64,000 bases of DNA from Solibacillus silvestris (lineage in GTDB: Bacteria; Bacillota; Bacilli; Bacillales_A; Planococcaceae): the NCBI GenBank assembly GCA_001586195.1, contig CP014609.1:2563501-2627500 (forward strand), in the 5' to 3' direction. The translations under genes and the position numbers were made by a program. Below are positions 36,008 through 45,571 of the stretch, in pieces. The notes beneath the pieces were generated by a model. That model made no database searches. It saw nothing but the letters and a program-made list of their open reading frames with translations, and had not been told where the DNA came from. Each line of letters begins with the position of its first letter. Within the stretch, counting starts at the first letter, position 1.

Positions 36008-36585
36008 AATTAGAACGTGTTCTTCAATATGCCCAAACATTATTGAAAATGTCAGTTTCCGAGGGTGATATTGCGGTCGATGCAACAGCTGGAAATGGAC
36101 ATGATACTCTTTTTTTAGCAAATCTCGTTGGGGATGACGGCTATGTATATGCTTTTGATGTGCAAAAAGAAGCGGTTGATGCGACATTGCACCGTCTGCT
36201 CGACAATGCACTCGAGCATCGGGCTATTGTTTTAAAAGACGGACATGAAAATGTAGCAAACTATATTCATAAACCCGTATCAGCAGCAATTTTCAATCTT
36301 GGCTATTTGCCCGGCAGCAATCATGAAATTGTGACAAAGCCGAATACTACAATCCAAGCGATCGAAAGTTTGTTAAAGCTGTTAAAAGTCGGAGGAATGA
36401 TCGTTTTAGTCGTCTATCACGGTCACGAAGGCGGAAAAAATGAGCGCGATGAAGTAATCCGCTATGTAAGTGATTTACCGCAAAAACATGTACATGTTCT
36501 GCGCTATGAATTTATGAATCAGAAAAATGATCCCCCGTTTATCATTGCATTAGAAAAAGTAAAAGAATTTCCGATAGAGGGCTAA
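36004..36585 (+). CDS. mnmM: SAM-dependent methyltransferase YtqB (MnmM) of tRNA wobble uridine
   Basis: The 193 residues include the S-adenosylmethionine site AVDATAGNGHDTLFLANLVG, followed by VYAFDVQKEAVD and the FNLGYLPGSNHEIVTKP catalytic segment. B. subtilis YtqB was identified as MnmM, which methylates 5-aminomethyl-2-thiouridine. Its ATG overlaps the ytqA TGA (ATGA), so the two are coupled, as in B. subtilis. Confidence 0.88.
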   Translation: MKLERVLQYAQTLLKMSVSEGDIAVDATAGNGHDTLFLANLVGDDGYVYAFDVQKEAVDATLHRLLDNALEHRAIVLKDGHENVANYIHKPVSAAIFNLGYLPGSNHEIVTKPNTTIQAIESLLKLLKVGGMIVLVVYHGHEGGKNERDEVIRYVSDLPQKHVHVLRYEFMNQKNDPPFIIALEKVKEFPIEG

Positions 36586-36603
36586 GTTTTCTTAGCTCTT
36601 TTT
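36577..36603 (+). terminator. Terminator overlapping the end of ytqB
   Basis: GAG.GCTAAG / CTTAGC-TC pairs around a TTTT loop with one bulge and is followed by five T residues. The stop codon TAA is inside the stem. Confidence 0.7.
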
Positions 36604-36626
36604 CATATCCTTAATGAGGTGAAATG

Positions 36627-37040
36627 ATGCGTTTATGGCATACCGAGTTAATTCCATTTATTCCGAAAAGTCAGCTGCTTGCCCAGTGGCGCGAGTTAAA
36701 CAGCATTTTCGTGAAGGAAGACAAACATGTATTAATCAATTATATTTATGAATACCCAAAAGAGGATTTATATATTTATACGCAAATTGTTCTGAAGGAA
36801 ATGCGCGCCAGAAACATTACAATTCGTACGATTGATAAGATGGATCGTTATTTTGTCGATCTTCATTTCACTGAAAATGAATACTATCCGCCATACAGCC
36901 GCCACCATAATGATGAGTATTTAACGATTTGCTACTATAATTTATATGAAAAATATATTCGCGGACAAAAAGATTTTACTGCGGAACAATTTGAGGCACT
37001 ACATCAATATTATTCCATAAAAAAAGGAGCAGCTTTTTAA
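36627..37040 (+). CDS. TIGR02328-type small protein, pyrimidine-dimer-glycosylase-like
   Basis: The 137 residues begin MRLWHTELIPFIPKSQLLAQWRE, the signature of a small conserved family (TIGR02328) distantly related to T4 endonuclease V. A possible role is base excision repair, but the catalytic N-terminal Thr of T4 endonuclease V is not seen, so this is inference. The second ATG (36627) is preferred, 5 nt after GAGGTG; an ATG at 36624 is too close. Confidence 0.6.
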   Translation: MRLWHTELIPFIPKSQLLAQWRELNSIFVKEDKHVLINYIYEYPKEDLYIYTQIVLKEMRARNITIRTIDKMDRYFVDLHFTENEYYPPYSRHHNDEYLTICYYNLYEKYIRGQKDFTAEQFEALHQYYSIKKGAAF

Positions 37041-37054
37041 CTAGCTGCTCCTTT
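37019..37054. terminator. Terminator after the TIGR02328 gene, bidirectional
   Basis: AAAAGGAGCAGCT / AGCTGCTCCTTTT is a perfect 13-bp stem with the stop codon in its loop. A/T tracts serve both this gene and agcS. Confidence 0.88.
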
Positions 37055-37061
37055 TAATCTA

Positions 37062-38522
37062 CTAATCTTTCTTATATGTCTCCCAGAAATCAGCATTTTT
37101 AATTCCGAGTTTTTTCGGATTAAATACTGGGTCTTTTCCTTCTTTTTTCTGTTGCTCATAATCCTTCAACGCAATGAGGGCCGGTTTCATGATGAATAAT
37201 AGCATAATTACGTTAATCCAAACCGTTAATCCTAAACCAACGTCACCGAATGCCCAAGCTAAATCGGACGTTTTAACTGTGCCGTAAAATGCTGACCCCA
37301 ATAATATGAACTTCATCAGGAAAATCCCGATTCGTCTCGTATTGCCACTAAACATATACGAAACATTCGTTTCAGCAATGTAGTAGTATGCCATTAATGT
37401 TGTGAAAGCGAAGAAGAACAATGCAATCGCTACAAAACCTGATCCGAAGTTATTCAGAGATGGGAACGCATCATTTACCGCTGCCTGTGTAAAGCTTGAA
37501 TACGTAATTGTCTCATCCATTTTGGCTTCGATTAGAGCTCCATCTTGGCTCCCCTCATGGACATTGTATGTACCCATGAATAAAATCATTAATGCTGTTG
37601 CAGAACATACTAGTAATGTATCAATATAAATTGATGCTGCCTGCACTAAACCTTGCTTCGCAGGATGTGATACTTCTGCAGCTGCCGCTGGATGTGCACC
37701 AGTACCTTGACCTGCTTCGTTTGAGTAGATTGCGCGTTTTACACCCCAGAAAATTGCGCTACCGATCATCCCGCCAAATAATGCATCAGCTCCGAACGCA
37801 CTGCGGAAAATTAATCCTAACACTGCAGGCACTTCTGTAATATTCATAAAAATTATAATGACAGCAACCAATAAATACACTAATGCCATAAACGGAACTA
37901 AAATTTGTGCAGCGTTGGCAATACGTTTAACACCGCCAAAAATAATAACGGCCAATAAAAGAGTTGTAACTAAACCAGTAATCCATGGATCAATACCAAA
38001 TGCGTTATCAACCGCACCTGAAATTGCATTTGCCTGAACACCCGGCATTAAAAACGCAACAGATGCAATCATGGCAACCGCAAAAATAACTCCCAATGCA
38101 CGAATCCCCGTTGTTTTTTCAATGTAGAAAGCTGGACCACCCCGATACTGCCCATCCTTCTTTTCTTTGTAGATTTGTGCCAGTGTCGATTCCATGTATG
38201 CTGTCGACGCCCCAATAAATGCCGTAACCCACATCCAGAACACAGCTCCCGGACCACCGAAAGCAATGGCAGTTGCAGTACCGACAATATTACCTGTACC
38301 GACACGACCCGACAGTGCAATCGACATTGCCTGGAACGAAGATACACCTGCGTCAGACTTTTCCCCCTTGAACATTAACCGGAACATGTCTCCAATTAAC
38401 CTGACTTGTGCAAACTTTGTAAGGATAGAGAAAAATAAACCAACGATTAAAATACCATAAATCATGACAGGACCCCATAAAATATTGTTGGCCCATCCTA
38501 CAAAATCATTCAAGAAATCCAT
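37062..38522 (-). CDS. Sodium/alanine (glycine) symporter, AGCS family
   Basis: The 486-residue membrane protein has 10-11 transmembrane helices and the AGCS signature SIALSGRVGTGNIVGTATAIAFGGPGAVFWMW near the N-terminus, with the conserved WGVKRAIYSNEAGQGTGAHPAAAA stretch in the second half. It takes up alanine or glycine with Na+ (or H+). Length fits AlsT/DagA relatives. No partner gene is adjacent. Confidence 0.9.
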   Translation of the reverse strand: MDFLNDFVGWANNILWGPVMIYGILIVGLFFSILTKFAQVRLIGDMFRLMFKGEKSDAGVSSFQAMSIALSGRVGTGNIVGTATAIAFGGPGAVFWMWVTAFIGASTAYMESTLAQIYKEKKDGQYRGGPAFYIEKTTGIRALGVIFAVAMIASVAFLMPGVQANAISGAVDNAFGIDPWITGLVTTLLLAVIIFGGVKRIANAAQILVPFMALVYLLVAVIIIFMNITEVPAVLGLIFRSAFGADALFGGMIGSAIFWGVKRAIYSNEAGQGTGAHPAAAAEVSHPAKQGLVQAASIYIDTLLVCSATALMILFMGTYNVHEGSQDGALIEAKMDETITYSSFTQAAVNDAFPSLNNFGSGFVAIALFFFAFTTLMAYYYIAETNVSYMFSGNTRRIGIFLMKFILLGSAFYGTVKTSDLAWAFGDVGLGLTVWINVIMLLFIMKPALIALKDYEQQKKEGKDPVFNPKKLGIKNADFWETYKKD

Positions 38523-38614
38523 ACTATACCCCCTTTGTTGAAATAATGTATTAATTTGAAATTTAGTATATTACAAATATTCAAAAATTTCGATATATTT
38601 TTTTTAAGGAAATA

Positions 38615-38650
38615 AAAATAAACCTAACAAAGTATGATTTTGTTAGGCTT
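38615..38650 (-). terminator. Terminator after the YtpA-like hydrolase gene
   Basis: CCTAACAAA / TTTGTTAGG is a 9-bp stem with a 7-nt loop, followed by a T-rich tail on the minus strand. Confidence 0.75.
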
Positions 38651-38654
38651 ATCA

Positions 38655-39458
38655 CTATTCAATAATATATCCCAAGTCTCTTAAAACATTATTAATATAA
38701 TCTATCGTAAATTTAAAAACATCTTCCCGTTCTACTTCAAAATAAAGGCTGTGGAGGCAACCTTTCCATTGCTTATAGTGAAACTCGGAAAGCGTATGCT
38801 CTGTTATCCATTTCTTAGATGTACTAATGTCTGAAACTTTATCATTTTCACCCGTCATTAATAATACTGGGATATCCGGAAACTTCAATTCAGGGTTACG
38901 GATTGTCCGCGACATTTGCTGCCAGTCGCGATACCATTTTACCGTCACCATACTCTTCAACGGTAATTGCTCTTTTAGTTCCATTAACACATCTGTGTTC
39001 CGCGTAAGATGGTGAGGCTCCAACTCATGTTTCAGCTTAACATTCGATGTAATGGCGCTGAAGCTTGATAAAGCATTCGACAATTTTCCCGGTGCCAGCT
39101 TTAAATTAAACCAGGGGGATGCTAAAACAACACCCGCACATTCTATTTTATTGTTCTGGAGGACATACGTAGCTATTGCAGCCCCTAGGCCATTTCCTAC
39201 GATAAAAAGCGGTACGTTATATTCCAGTGCCACTTTCAATAATACTTTTGTATACTTATAATATTCTTTAAAATCTTCATCATGATACGTTGTATACTTT
39301 CCTTGCTCTCCATGTCCAGGTAAATCCCCCATTACAACATGAAAGTGTGAGCTGCGGAACTTTTCGATTAACCATGCGTACCACCGATGATGTTCATATG
39401 CGCTATGAAGAATAACGACTACGGCTTTTGGTTGTTGCTCTGTTTCCCATTTCCACAT
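38655..39458 (-). CDS. YtpA-like alpha/beta hydrolase lacking its nucleophile serine
   Basis: The 267-residue protein has the lysophospholipase-type alpha/beta hydrolase fold of YtpA: N-terminal VVVILHSAYEHHRWYAWL, ADLPGHGxS-like VMGDLPGHGEQGK, and the acid and base segments TGENDKVSD and GCLHSLYFE. But the nucleophile elbow is GNGLG (residues 88-92) instead of GHSMG, so Ser is replaced by Gly90. It is thus a likely pseudoenzyme or uses another chemistry. The ATG at 39458 lies 8 nt after AAGGAG; the TTG at 39464 is less likely. Confidence 0.72.
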   Translation of the reverse strand: MWKWETEQQPKAVVVILHSAYEHHRWYAWLIEKFRSSHFHVVMGDLPGHGEQGKYTTYHDEDFKEYYKYTKVLLKVALEYNVPLFIVGNGLGAAIATYVLQNNKIECAGVVLASPWFNLKLAPGKLSNALSSFSAITSNVKLKHELEPHHLTRNTDVLMELKEQLPLKSMVTVKWYRDWQQMSRTIRNPELKFPDIPVLLMTGENDKVSDISTSKKWITEHTLSEFHYKQWKGCLHSLYFEVEREDVFKFTIDYINNVLRDLGYIIE

Positions 39459-39711
39459 GGCCAATACTCCTTACATATAAAATATTTTTATGACATAAAC
39501 ACGTGATCCTTAAAATCAGGAATGAGTTTGCCGAGTATCAAAAAATTACGATATTGCACCTTCTTTAACATCGGCATCATTATATTACTATTTATTTGTA
39601 TAATTATAATACATTCCGTTCTAAAAGAAATGTTAATTGAAAAATCTTCACGTTTTGTTACGATATCTATAGATTTATCTACAATTTTATAGAAGAAATG
39701 AGGAAATGCAC

Positions 39712-40224
39712 ATGATTTACCCTTATAAGGATAAAATGCCAACGATTCACCCTTCTGCATTCATTGCAGACTATGCCACAATTACCGGTGATGTAACAAT
39801 CGGTGCCGAAACTTCAATTTGGTTTAACACGGTAATTCGTGGCGATGTAAACAAAACTATAATTGGTGACCGTGTCAGTATCCAGGATTTGAGCTGCCTT
39901 CACCAAAGTCCCGCTGCCCCTCTCATTATTGAAGATGAAGTAACAGTAGGTCATCAAGTTACATTACATAGCTGTACAATTAAAAAACGCGCTTTAGTTG
40001 GTATGGGTTCCATCATACTGGACGGGGCCGTTATAGGCGAGGGAGCATTTATTGGTGCCGGCAGTCTTGTACCACCGGGAAAAGTGATTCCTCCCAATTG
40101 TTTAGCGATGGGTCGCCCAGCAAAAGTCGTACGTGAAGTGACAGCAGAAGATCGCGCAGATATGGATCGGATAATTTCTGAATATGTGGCAAAAGGGCAA
40201 TACTATAAATCACTTCAAAAATAA
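39712..40224 (+). CDS. ytoA: Gamma-carbonic-anhydrase-like hexapeptide-repeat protein YtoA
   Basis: The 170-residue left-handed beta-helix has ITGDVTIGAETSIWFNTVIRGD, then HQSPAAPLIIEDEVTVGHQVTLHSC with three His residues typical of the zinc site of gamma carbonic anhydrases. The C-terminal helix ends EYVAKGQYYKSLQK. It matches B. subtilis YtoA closely in length and N-terminus (MIYPYK). Activity is not proven. The ATG at 39712 is 8 nt after GAGG; an ATG two codons upstream is too near. Confidence 0.88.
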   Translation: MIYPYKDKMPTIHPSAFIADYATITGDVTIGAETSIWFNTVIRGDVNKTIIGDRVSIQDLSCLHQSPAAPLIIEDEVTVGHQVTLHSCTIKKRALVGMGSIILDGAVIGEGAFIGAGSLVPPGKVIPPNCLAMGRPAKVVREVTAEDRADMDRIISEYVAKGQYYKSLQK

Positions 40225-40296
40225 TTTAACAGTCATTCCCCTCTTTGAATCTTATAAATCTATACCTCATTAAAAAGAAATCTTATATGAGATCAT

Positions 40297-40335
40297 AAAA
40301 AAGGAGCTATCCATTAAACTGGATGCTCCTTTTTA
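40297..40335. terminator. Terminator between ytoA and metK
   Basis: AAAAAGGAGC.ATCC / GGAT.GCTCCTTTTT is a 14-bp stem with one mismatch, with T runs in both directions. It serves the convergent ends. Confidence 0.85.
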
Positions 40336-40340
40336 TTATA

Positions 40341-41537
40341 TTAAATTCCTGCTTTAGCTTTCAATTCAGCCGCTTTATCCGTACTTTCCCATGGCACATT
40401 TAAATCTGTGCGACCGAAATGTCCGTATGCTGCTGTTTGCTTATAAATCGGACGACGTAAATCAAGCATTTTAATAATGCCCGCAGGACGTAAATCAAAT
40501 AGCTCACGTACCCAGTTCACGATTTTTGATTCTTCTACTTTTCCTGTACCGAATGTATCAACCGCGATTGATACAGGTTGTGCAACACCGATTGCATACG
40601 CCAGTTGCACTTCAGCACGGTCAGCTAGGCCAGCTGCTACAATGTTTTTAGCAACATAACGTGCTGCATATGCTGCAGAGCGGTCAACTTTTGTCGCATC
40701 CTTACCGGAGAATGCTCCGCCACCATGACGCGCATAGCCGCCGTAAGTATCAACAATAATTTTACGACCTGTAAGACCTGCATCTCCTTTAGGTCCGCCG
40801 ATTACGAAACGACCTGTTGGGTTGATGAAGTATTTTGTTGCTTCATCCAATAATTGAGCAGGAACAACCGGTTTAATAACGTGCTCTTTAATATCTGTTT
40901 GAATTTGTTCTAATGTTGCTTCTTCATCATGCTGTGTTGAAATAACGATTGTATCCACACGAACAGGTTCATTGTTTTCATCATATTCGATTGTTACTTG
41001 TGTTTTACCATCCGGACGTAAATATTCCAATTCTCCTGATTTACGTACTTCTGTTAAACGACGTGCTAATTTATGAGCTAAAGAAATTGGCATCGGCATT
41101 AATTCCGGTGTTTCGTTACATGCATAGCCGAACATTAATCCTTGGTCGCCTGCACCGATTGCTTCCAGTTCATCATCTGTCATTGAACCTTCACGTGCTT
41201 CCAATGCTTGGTCAACACCTTGTGCAATGTCAGGTGATTGCTCTCCTACTGCTACTAGTACTGCAAGGTTTTCCGCATCAAAACCGTACTTACCGCGTGT
41301 GTAGCCGATTTCTGCCACTGTATCGCGGATAATTCCTTTCATATCTACATAAGTAGAAGTTGTAATCTCACCAGATACTAGTACTAAGCCTGTTGTTACC
41401 GTAGTTTCACAAGCTACACGTGCATTTGGATCTGCAGCTAAAATAGCGTCTAAAATGGCATCCGAAATTTGGTCACAAATTTTATCCGGATGTCCTTCCG
41501 TTACACTTTCTGATGTAAACAGTCGACGATTTGTCAT
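40341..41537 (-). CDS. metK: S-adenosylmethionine synthetase
   Basis: MetK makes S-adenosylmethionine from methionine and ATP. The 398 residues contain [20 protein letters not shown], the [12 protein letters not shown] hexapeptide motif, and [19 protein letters not shown], which bind ATP and the triphosphate chain. The frame is open to 41591, but AGGAGG ending 7 nt before the ATG at 41537, and family length, set the start. An S-box leader controls it and it diverges from pckA, the Bacillus arrangement. Confidence 0.97.
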   Translation of the reverse strand: MTNRRLFTSESVTEGHPDKICDQISDAILDAILAADPNARVACETTVTTGLVLVSGEITTSTYVDMKGIIRDTVAEIGYTRGKYGFDAENLAVLVAVGEQSPDIAQGVDQALEAREGSMTDDELEAIGAGDQGLMFGYACNETPELMPMPISLAHKLARRLTEVRKSGELEYLRPDGKTQVTIEYDENNEPVRVDTIVISTQHDEEATLEQIQTDIKEHVIKPVVPAQLLDEATKYFINPTGRFVIGGPKGDAGLTGRKIIVDTYGGYARHGGGAFSGKDATKVDRSAAYAARYVAKNIVAAGLADRAEVQLAYAIGVAQPVSIAVDTFGTGKVEESKIVNWVRELFDLRPAGIIKMLDLRRPIYKQTAAYGHFGRTDLNVPWESTDKAAELKAKAGI

Positions 41538-41734
41538 GTCATTTCCTCCTAAATCACTTTGGCAATTGTTTTTTATTGATACGGTACTCATTACCCATGT
41601 CCGTTATATAAAGCAATTACGCTAATGCGTATCTACCTTTTAACGTCAAGCTATATTTGCTTTAACACGAGGGTCTGAAAGGCTGTAACTATATAATTTT
41701 CGCTCAGCACGAAATTGTAAAACAAAATAAAAAA

Positions 41735-41917
41735 AATCCTTTCTCTCATAGCCGTGTTCATCACACGTGAGGAAAGGATATTACGTTTCGTTACCTTTCA
41801 CTCTTATCGTTCAAGGGAATTTTTGCCCTTGCATCAGGTTGGCACCAACACGTATAAAATATACGCAGGTTGCCGGGTTTCATAGGGCCTGCCCCTCCAC
41901 CAGCTCGGGATAAGAGT
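41735..41917 (-). promoter_or_regulatory. SAM-I (S-box) riboswitch leader of metK
   Basis: On the minus strand the aptamer is closed by CTCTTATC / GATAAGAG (41801-41917) and has the conserved segments GAGGGGCAGGCCC, GAAACCCGGCAACC and GGTGCCAACCTG. A terminator hairpin (ATCCTTTC at 41736-41743, GAAAGGAT at 41772-41779) with T tract lies downstream. When SAM is high the terminator should form and metK is off. Confidence 0.95.
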
Positions 41918-41933
41918 ATCCGTTCAATTAAAC

Positions 41934-41962
41934 ATCTTACGCAAAAAAACAAGTGCTGTCAA
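41934..41962 (-). promoter_or_regulatory. Sigma-A promoter of metK
   Basis: On the minus strand TTGACA (41957-41962) and TAAGAT (41934-41939) are 17 bp apart, an excellent match. It lies 17 bp upstream of the S-box. Confidence 0.85.
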
Positions 41963-42038
41963 CAAATTTTGACGTATTTCGCAATGTTTAAAATTCCGGA
42001 AAAAATAATTTGCAATTAGTATAGATTATTTCACTTAA

Positions 42039-42049
42039 TGTGTTATACT
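42039..42049 (+). promoter_or_regulatory. CcpN-type operator overlapping the pckA extended -10 box
   Basis: TGTGTTATACT matches TRTGHYATAYW, the operator consensus I recall for B. subtilis CcpN, at every position. It also contains TGTTATACT (42041-42049), an extended -10 box. No good -35 is seen. CcpN represses pckA and gapB in B. subtilis during glycolytic growth; the gene for CcpN is not in this window. Confidence 0.55.
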
Positions 42050-42115
42050 ATTTTTGAATTAGGAATCAACTCCCCTCTATAAGGGAATACTATAAAAAAG
42101 GATGGTATTTAATAG

Positions 42116-43702
42116 ATGAATTCGGTAGAAATTGCTAACGAGCTGAAAGAACTTTTAAACGGGGAAAACATCAAAACTCAATTATCTGTTCCACAATTAG
42201 TTGAAAAAGCTACATCACGCGGAGAAGCCGTGCTGACTGTTGAAGGCGCATTACGTGCCCAAACAGGAAAATACACTGGCCGTTCTCCAAAAGATAAATA
42301 TATAGTAAAAGAAGAAATTTGCAACAATAAAATCGATTGGGGCAAAGTTAACCGTCCGATTTCTGCAGAGGTATTTGATAAACTTTATGTGAAAGTTGTT
42401 AATTACTTAAAAGAACGTGACGAGTTATATGTATTCAACGGTTTTGCAGGTGCAGACAAAGAGTCTCAATTATCTATTAAAGTAATTAATGAATATGCTT
42501 GGCATAATCTATTCTGTCATCAATTGTTCATCCGCCCAACAGCAGACGAATTGGCTAAACATGTTGCCGAGTTTACAATCGTATCTGCGCCAAACTTCAA
42601 AGCAGATCCTGAAGTAGACGGTACAGGATCGGAAACATTCATTATAACATCTATTGAAAAGAAAATCATCTTAATCGGCGGAACTGAGTACGCAGGTGAA
42701 ATGAAGAAGTCAATCTTCGGTATTATGAACTACTTATTGCCGGAACAAGGTATCTTCCCAATGCATTGCTCTGCAAATGTTGGTGAAGGTGGCGATGTTG
42801 CATTATTCTTCGGTCTATCTGGTACGGGAAAAACAACTTTATCTGCTGATAAAGATCGTAAATTAATCGGTGACGATGAGCACGGTTGGTCTGATAACGG
42901 CGTATTCAACATTGAAGGTGGATGCTATGCAAAAACAATCAACCTATCTGCTGAAAATGAGCCGGAAATTTATAATGCAATTCGCTTTGGTTCAGTACTG
43001 GAAAACGTTGCGGTAGACCCTGAAACACGCGAATGCGACTATGCTGACGGTTCATTAACAGAAAATACACGTGTCGCATACCCAATCGACTATATCGACA
43101 ATATTGTGTTACCATCAGTAGCAGGTCATCCAAATACAATCGTCTTCTTAACAGCCGATGCATTTGGTGTATTACCTCCTATTTCTAAATTGACAAAAGA
43201 GCAGGCAATGTATCACTTCCTAAGTGGTTTCACATCAAAACTTGCCGGCACAGAACGTGGTGTAACAGAGCCAGAACCAGTATTCTCTACATGCTTCGGT
43301 TCTCCATTCCTACCGCTTGCTGCAACAGTTTATGCAGAGCAATTAGGTAAAAAAATTGATGAGCACGGTTCACAAGTTTTCCTAGTAAACACTGGTTGGA
43401 CTGGTGGCGAATATGGTGTAGGCAGCCGTATGAAGCTTTCTTATACACGTGCAATGGTTCGTGCTGCAATCGATGGTAAATTAAATAACGTTGAGACAAC
43501 TCAAGATGCAGTATTTGGATTAAACATTCCAGTAGCCGTAGAAGGTGTACCATCTAGCGTATTAAATCCTCGTGATGCATGGGCAGATAAAGCTGCATAT
43601 GATAAAAAAGCTGCTGAACTTGCTGATCTGTTCAAAAATAACTTCACGAAATTCGAGAATGTTGATGAAGCAATCGTTCAAAAAGGCGGCCCATTAGTAT
43701 AA
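42116..43702 (+). CDS. pckA: Phosphoenolpyruvate carboxykinase (ATP)
   Basis: PckA converts oxaloacetate to phosphoenolpyruvate, the key step into gluconeogenesis. The 528-residue product has the ATP-PEPCK substrate segment [20 protein letters not shown], the kinase P-loop [15 protein letters not shown] (about residues 231-245) and the [21 protein letters not shown] metal site. RBS AAAAAGGATGG precedes the ATG. It is divergent to metK, as in B. subtilis. Confidence 0.97.
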   Translation: MNSVEIANELKELLNGENIKTQLSVPQLVEKATSRGEAVLTVEGALRAQTGKYTGRSPKDKYIVKEEICNNKIDWGKVNRPISAEVFDKLYVKVVNYLKERDELYVFNGFAGADKESQLSIKVINEYAWHNLFCHQLFIRPTADELAKHVAEFTIVSAPNFKADPEVDGTGSETFIITSIEKKIILIGGTEYAGEMKKSIFGIMNYLLPEQGIFPMHCSANVGEGGDVALFFGLSGTGKTTLSADKDRKLIGDDEHGWSDNGVFNIEGGCYAKTINLSAENEPEIYNAIRFGSVLENVAVDPETRECDYADGSLTENTRVAYPIDYIDNIVLPSVAGHPNTIVFLTADAFGVLPPISKLTKEQAMYHFLSGFTSKLAGTERGVTEPEPVFSTCFGSPFLPLAATVYAEQLGKKIDEHGSQVFLVNTGWTGGEYGVGSRMKLSYTRAMVRAAIDGKLNNVETTQDAVFGLNIPVAVEGVPSSVLNPRDAWADKAAYDKKAAELADLFKNNFTKFENVDEAIVQKGGPLV

Positions 43703-43737
43703 TTTACTAATGACCAACGTTTATACAAACAAAAACA

Positions 43738-43774
43738 AACAGCATTTTCCTCTATGGGGAAAATGCTGTTTTTA
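43738..43774 (+). terminator. Terminator after pckA
   Basis: AACAGCATTTTCC / GGAAAATGCTGTT is a 13-bp stem with a 7-nt loop followed by TTTTT; it also faces the end of the minus-strand ytmA. Confidence 0.9.
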
Positions 43775-43814
43775 CTTTGTATAAAATAAGGTTTTCCCTT
43801 ATTAATTTTGTTTC

Positions 43815-44618
43815 CTAGTTCTGTTCAGACTTCTTACTTTCTTGGCGTTTCATCCAATCACATAAGTTTTTCACAGTGTCACGGTTCAAGTTTGGAGGAT
43901 AGTGATGCTTTAATCCAGATGAGAACCATGTCTCAACAGATTTCCCTTCCTTTTTTAAGTACCGCTCTAGTTTATAGGCATGCTCAATATCCACATGCTG
44001 ATCTTCTGTACCATGAATAATGAGTACCGGAGTTTGAAGTTTTTCGATTTCAAGTAGTGGTGTCCGGTCATCATAGTTTTCCGGTACTTTATTTGGTGTA
44101 CCGCCAACAATCCTTTTCAAGCCGCGCCGCATATCCACCCGCTCCCAATATGTTGCTGTCGCATCCGATACACCTGCCCATGTTACGAGCGATTTAATAT
44201 CATCACGTAAAATCGCTGTCCACAATACCATTAATCCACCACGGGAAAAACCATACAAATTCACTTTGTCCACTTGAATAAACTGCTTCAGTACTTCTAT
44301 ACCGTTAATTGCATCATAACGGTCATCACCCGCAAATTCATCCTTACCCTCTCCCCCGCGATTTCCGCGATAGTACGGAGCAAATACTACAAAGCCTTGC
44401 ATTGCAAATTGGGCAATACGTGCCGGTCTCACCATACCGATTGATTGGAGCCCCCCACGCAAATATAAAAGCGCTTCATATGTACCAGCCGCTTTTGGAC
44501 GTGCCAATAATCCTTTTACACGCAGGCCTTGTGACCAATACGTAATTTCATCTAATCGGATATGGGGATTCGGTGATGGGTAATTGCGTATCGAAAAAAT
44601 CTTACCATTGTCGTTCAT
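43815..44618 (-). CDS. ytmA: Prolyl-oligopeptidase-type alpha/beta hydrolase YtmA
   Basis: The 267-residue alpha/beta hydrolase has a nucleophile elbow YGFSRGG (Ser125), an acid in IHGTEDQHVD, and a base His in SGLKHHYP. The fold and lengths fit the S9-type peptidase YtmA of B. subtilis, whose substrate is unknown. Its start overlaps the ytkD stop by 17 bases, so the two are co-translated. CAGGAAGTG precedes the ATG. Confidence 0.85.
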   Translation of the reverse strand: MNDNGKIFSIRNYPSPNPHIRLDEITYWSQGLRVKGLLARPKAAGTYEALLYLRGGLQSIGMVRPARIAQFAMQGFVVFAPYYRGNRGGEGKDEFAGDDRYDAINGIEVLKQFIQVDKVNLYGFSRGGLMVLWTAILRDDIKSLVTWAGVSDATATYWERVDMRRGLKRIVGGTPNKVPENYDDRTPLLEIEKLQTPVLIIHGTEDQHVDIEHAYKLERYLKKEGKSVETWFSSGLKHHYPPNLNRDTVKNLCDWMKRQESKKSEQN

Positions 44619-45081
44619 GATTTTTCACTTCCTGCAACATCTTTTTCATTCCTGCATCCCGCATATAGAAACTTAAATTCGGCTGCTTCCACAAATCCTC
44701 TTCTGTCAGCCATAACATGCCTTCTGTTTCATAATCTCCTGTAAAAGGTTCAATGTCCTTTACTTTGGCAGTAAAAACTGCTTTGCAAAAGGGAATGTCA
44801 TCATGCACGATGTAGTAGGCAAACCATTTTACATCTTCTATTACAACATTTGCTTCTTCATAAACTTCACGGATAGCCGCTTCGTATAATGTCTCTCCAG
44901 GCTCCTGCTTGCCTCCGGGAAACTCAACACCACGACGGTGATGAATCGTACATAACCATTTCCCTTCATATTGTACAAGGGCCAATACATGCTTCGGTTC
45001 AACTTCGAAAGGACCTTCATCAAATCTTAAATCTACTTTTAAATTATTTTCATCGATAAATGTAAACATCTTTTCGCTCAA
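44602..45081 (-). CDS. ytkD: YtkD-like Nudix hydrolase
   Basis: The Nudix box GGKQEPGETLYEAAIREVYEEA (about residues 57-78) is complete (Gx5Ex7REUxEExGU form). B. subtilis YtkD, of similar length (159 here), hydrolyses 8-oxo-dGTP and other oxidised nucleotides. It precedes ytmA in one operon; the neighbouring dps locus also deals with oxidative stress. Confidence 0.85.
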   Translation of the reverse strand: MSEKMFTFIDENNLKVDLRFDEGPFEVEPKHVLALVQYEGKWLCTIHHRRGVEFPGGKQEPGETLYEAAIREVYEEANVVIEDVKWFAYYIVHDDIPFCKAVFTAKVKDIEPFTGDYETEGMLWLTEEDLWKQPNLSFYMRDAGMKKMLQEVKNHERQW

Positions 45082-45134
45082 CTCCTATTATTAGTGTAAC
45101 GAACAGATGTCTACGGTTCAATCAAATCGCCTAA

Positions 45135-45443
45135 TTAGCGAGTAAAGTATGGCAGTTGCTCGACGAACTTTTTCGCTTCCTCGTCTCCAAATTCATGAAT
45201 CAGGGCATATACCTTTTTAAGTCGGTGGTCGATTTCATGATTTAATCTGTCCAAATGATATGGAATAAACGGCATATGTGCACGGAAGGCATTTGACGCT
45301 TCCAGATGTTGCATCTGATCGAACAGCTTCATAAATACACGAGCCTTTTGCGGTTCCATTTTTAAAACAAATTCATACGAAGATCCAGGATGCAAATTGC
45401 ATGTTAAATTGGCAACGGATACATAAACATTATTTTTTCCCAT
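45135..45443 (-). CDS. Conserved small protein of unknown function
   Basis: The product has 102 residues and no signal or membrane segment. It begins MGKNNVYVSVANLTCNLHPG and ends VEQLPYFTR, with an alpha-helical middle (HLEASNAFRAHMPFIPYHLDRLNHEIDHRLKKVYALIHEF). I do not recognise the family. The ATG at 45443 with GAGGTGAG 6 nt upstream is preferred to the longer frame reaching 45512. It lies between dps and ytkD. Confidence 0.65.
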   Translation of the reverse strand: MGKNNVYVSVANLTCNLHPGSSYEFVLKMEPQKARVFMKLFDQMQHLEASNAFRAHMPFIPYHLDRLNHEIDHRLKKVYALIHEFGDEEAKKFVEQLPYFTR

Positions 45444-45536
45444 TATTCTCACCTCATATTTAAGGTGGACTGCAATAAAATCATTTATACATTGGAAGCA
45501 TATATCGTGCAATCATTCCATCAAATGATCAATAAA

Positions 45537-45563
45537 AAAACGACCCCAAAACGGAGTCGTTTT
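45537..45563 (-). terminator. Terminator after dps
   Basis: AAAACGACTCCG / CGACCCC-like arms pair around AAAAC: ACGAC (45540-45544) with GTCGT (45556-45560) plus GC pairs. T run follows on the minus strand. Confidence 0.7.
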
Positions 45564-45571
45564 ATCCAATA

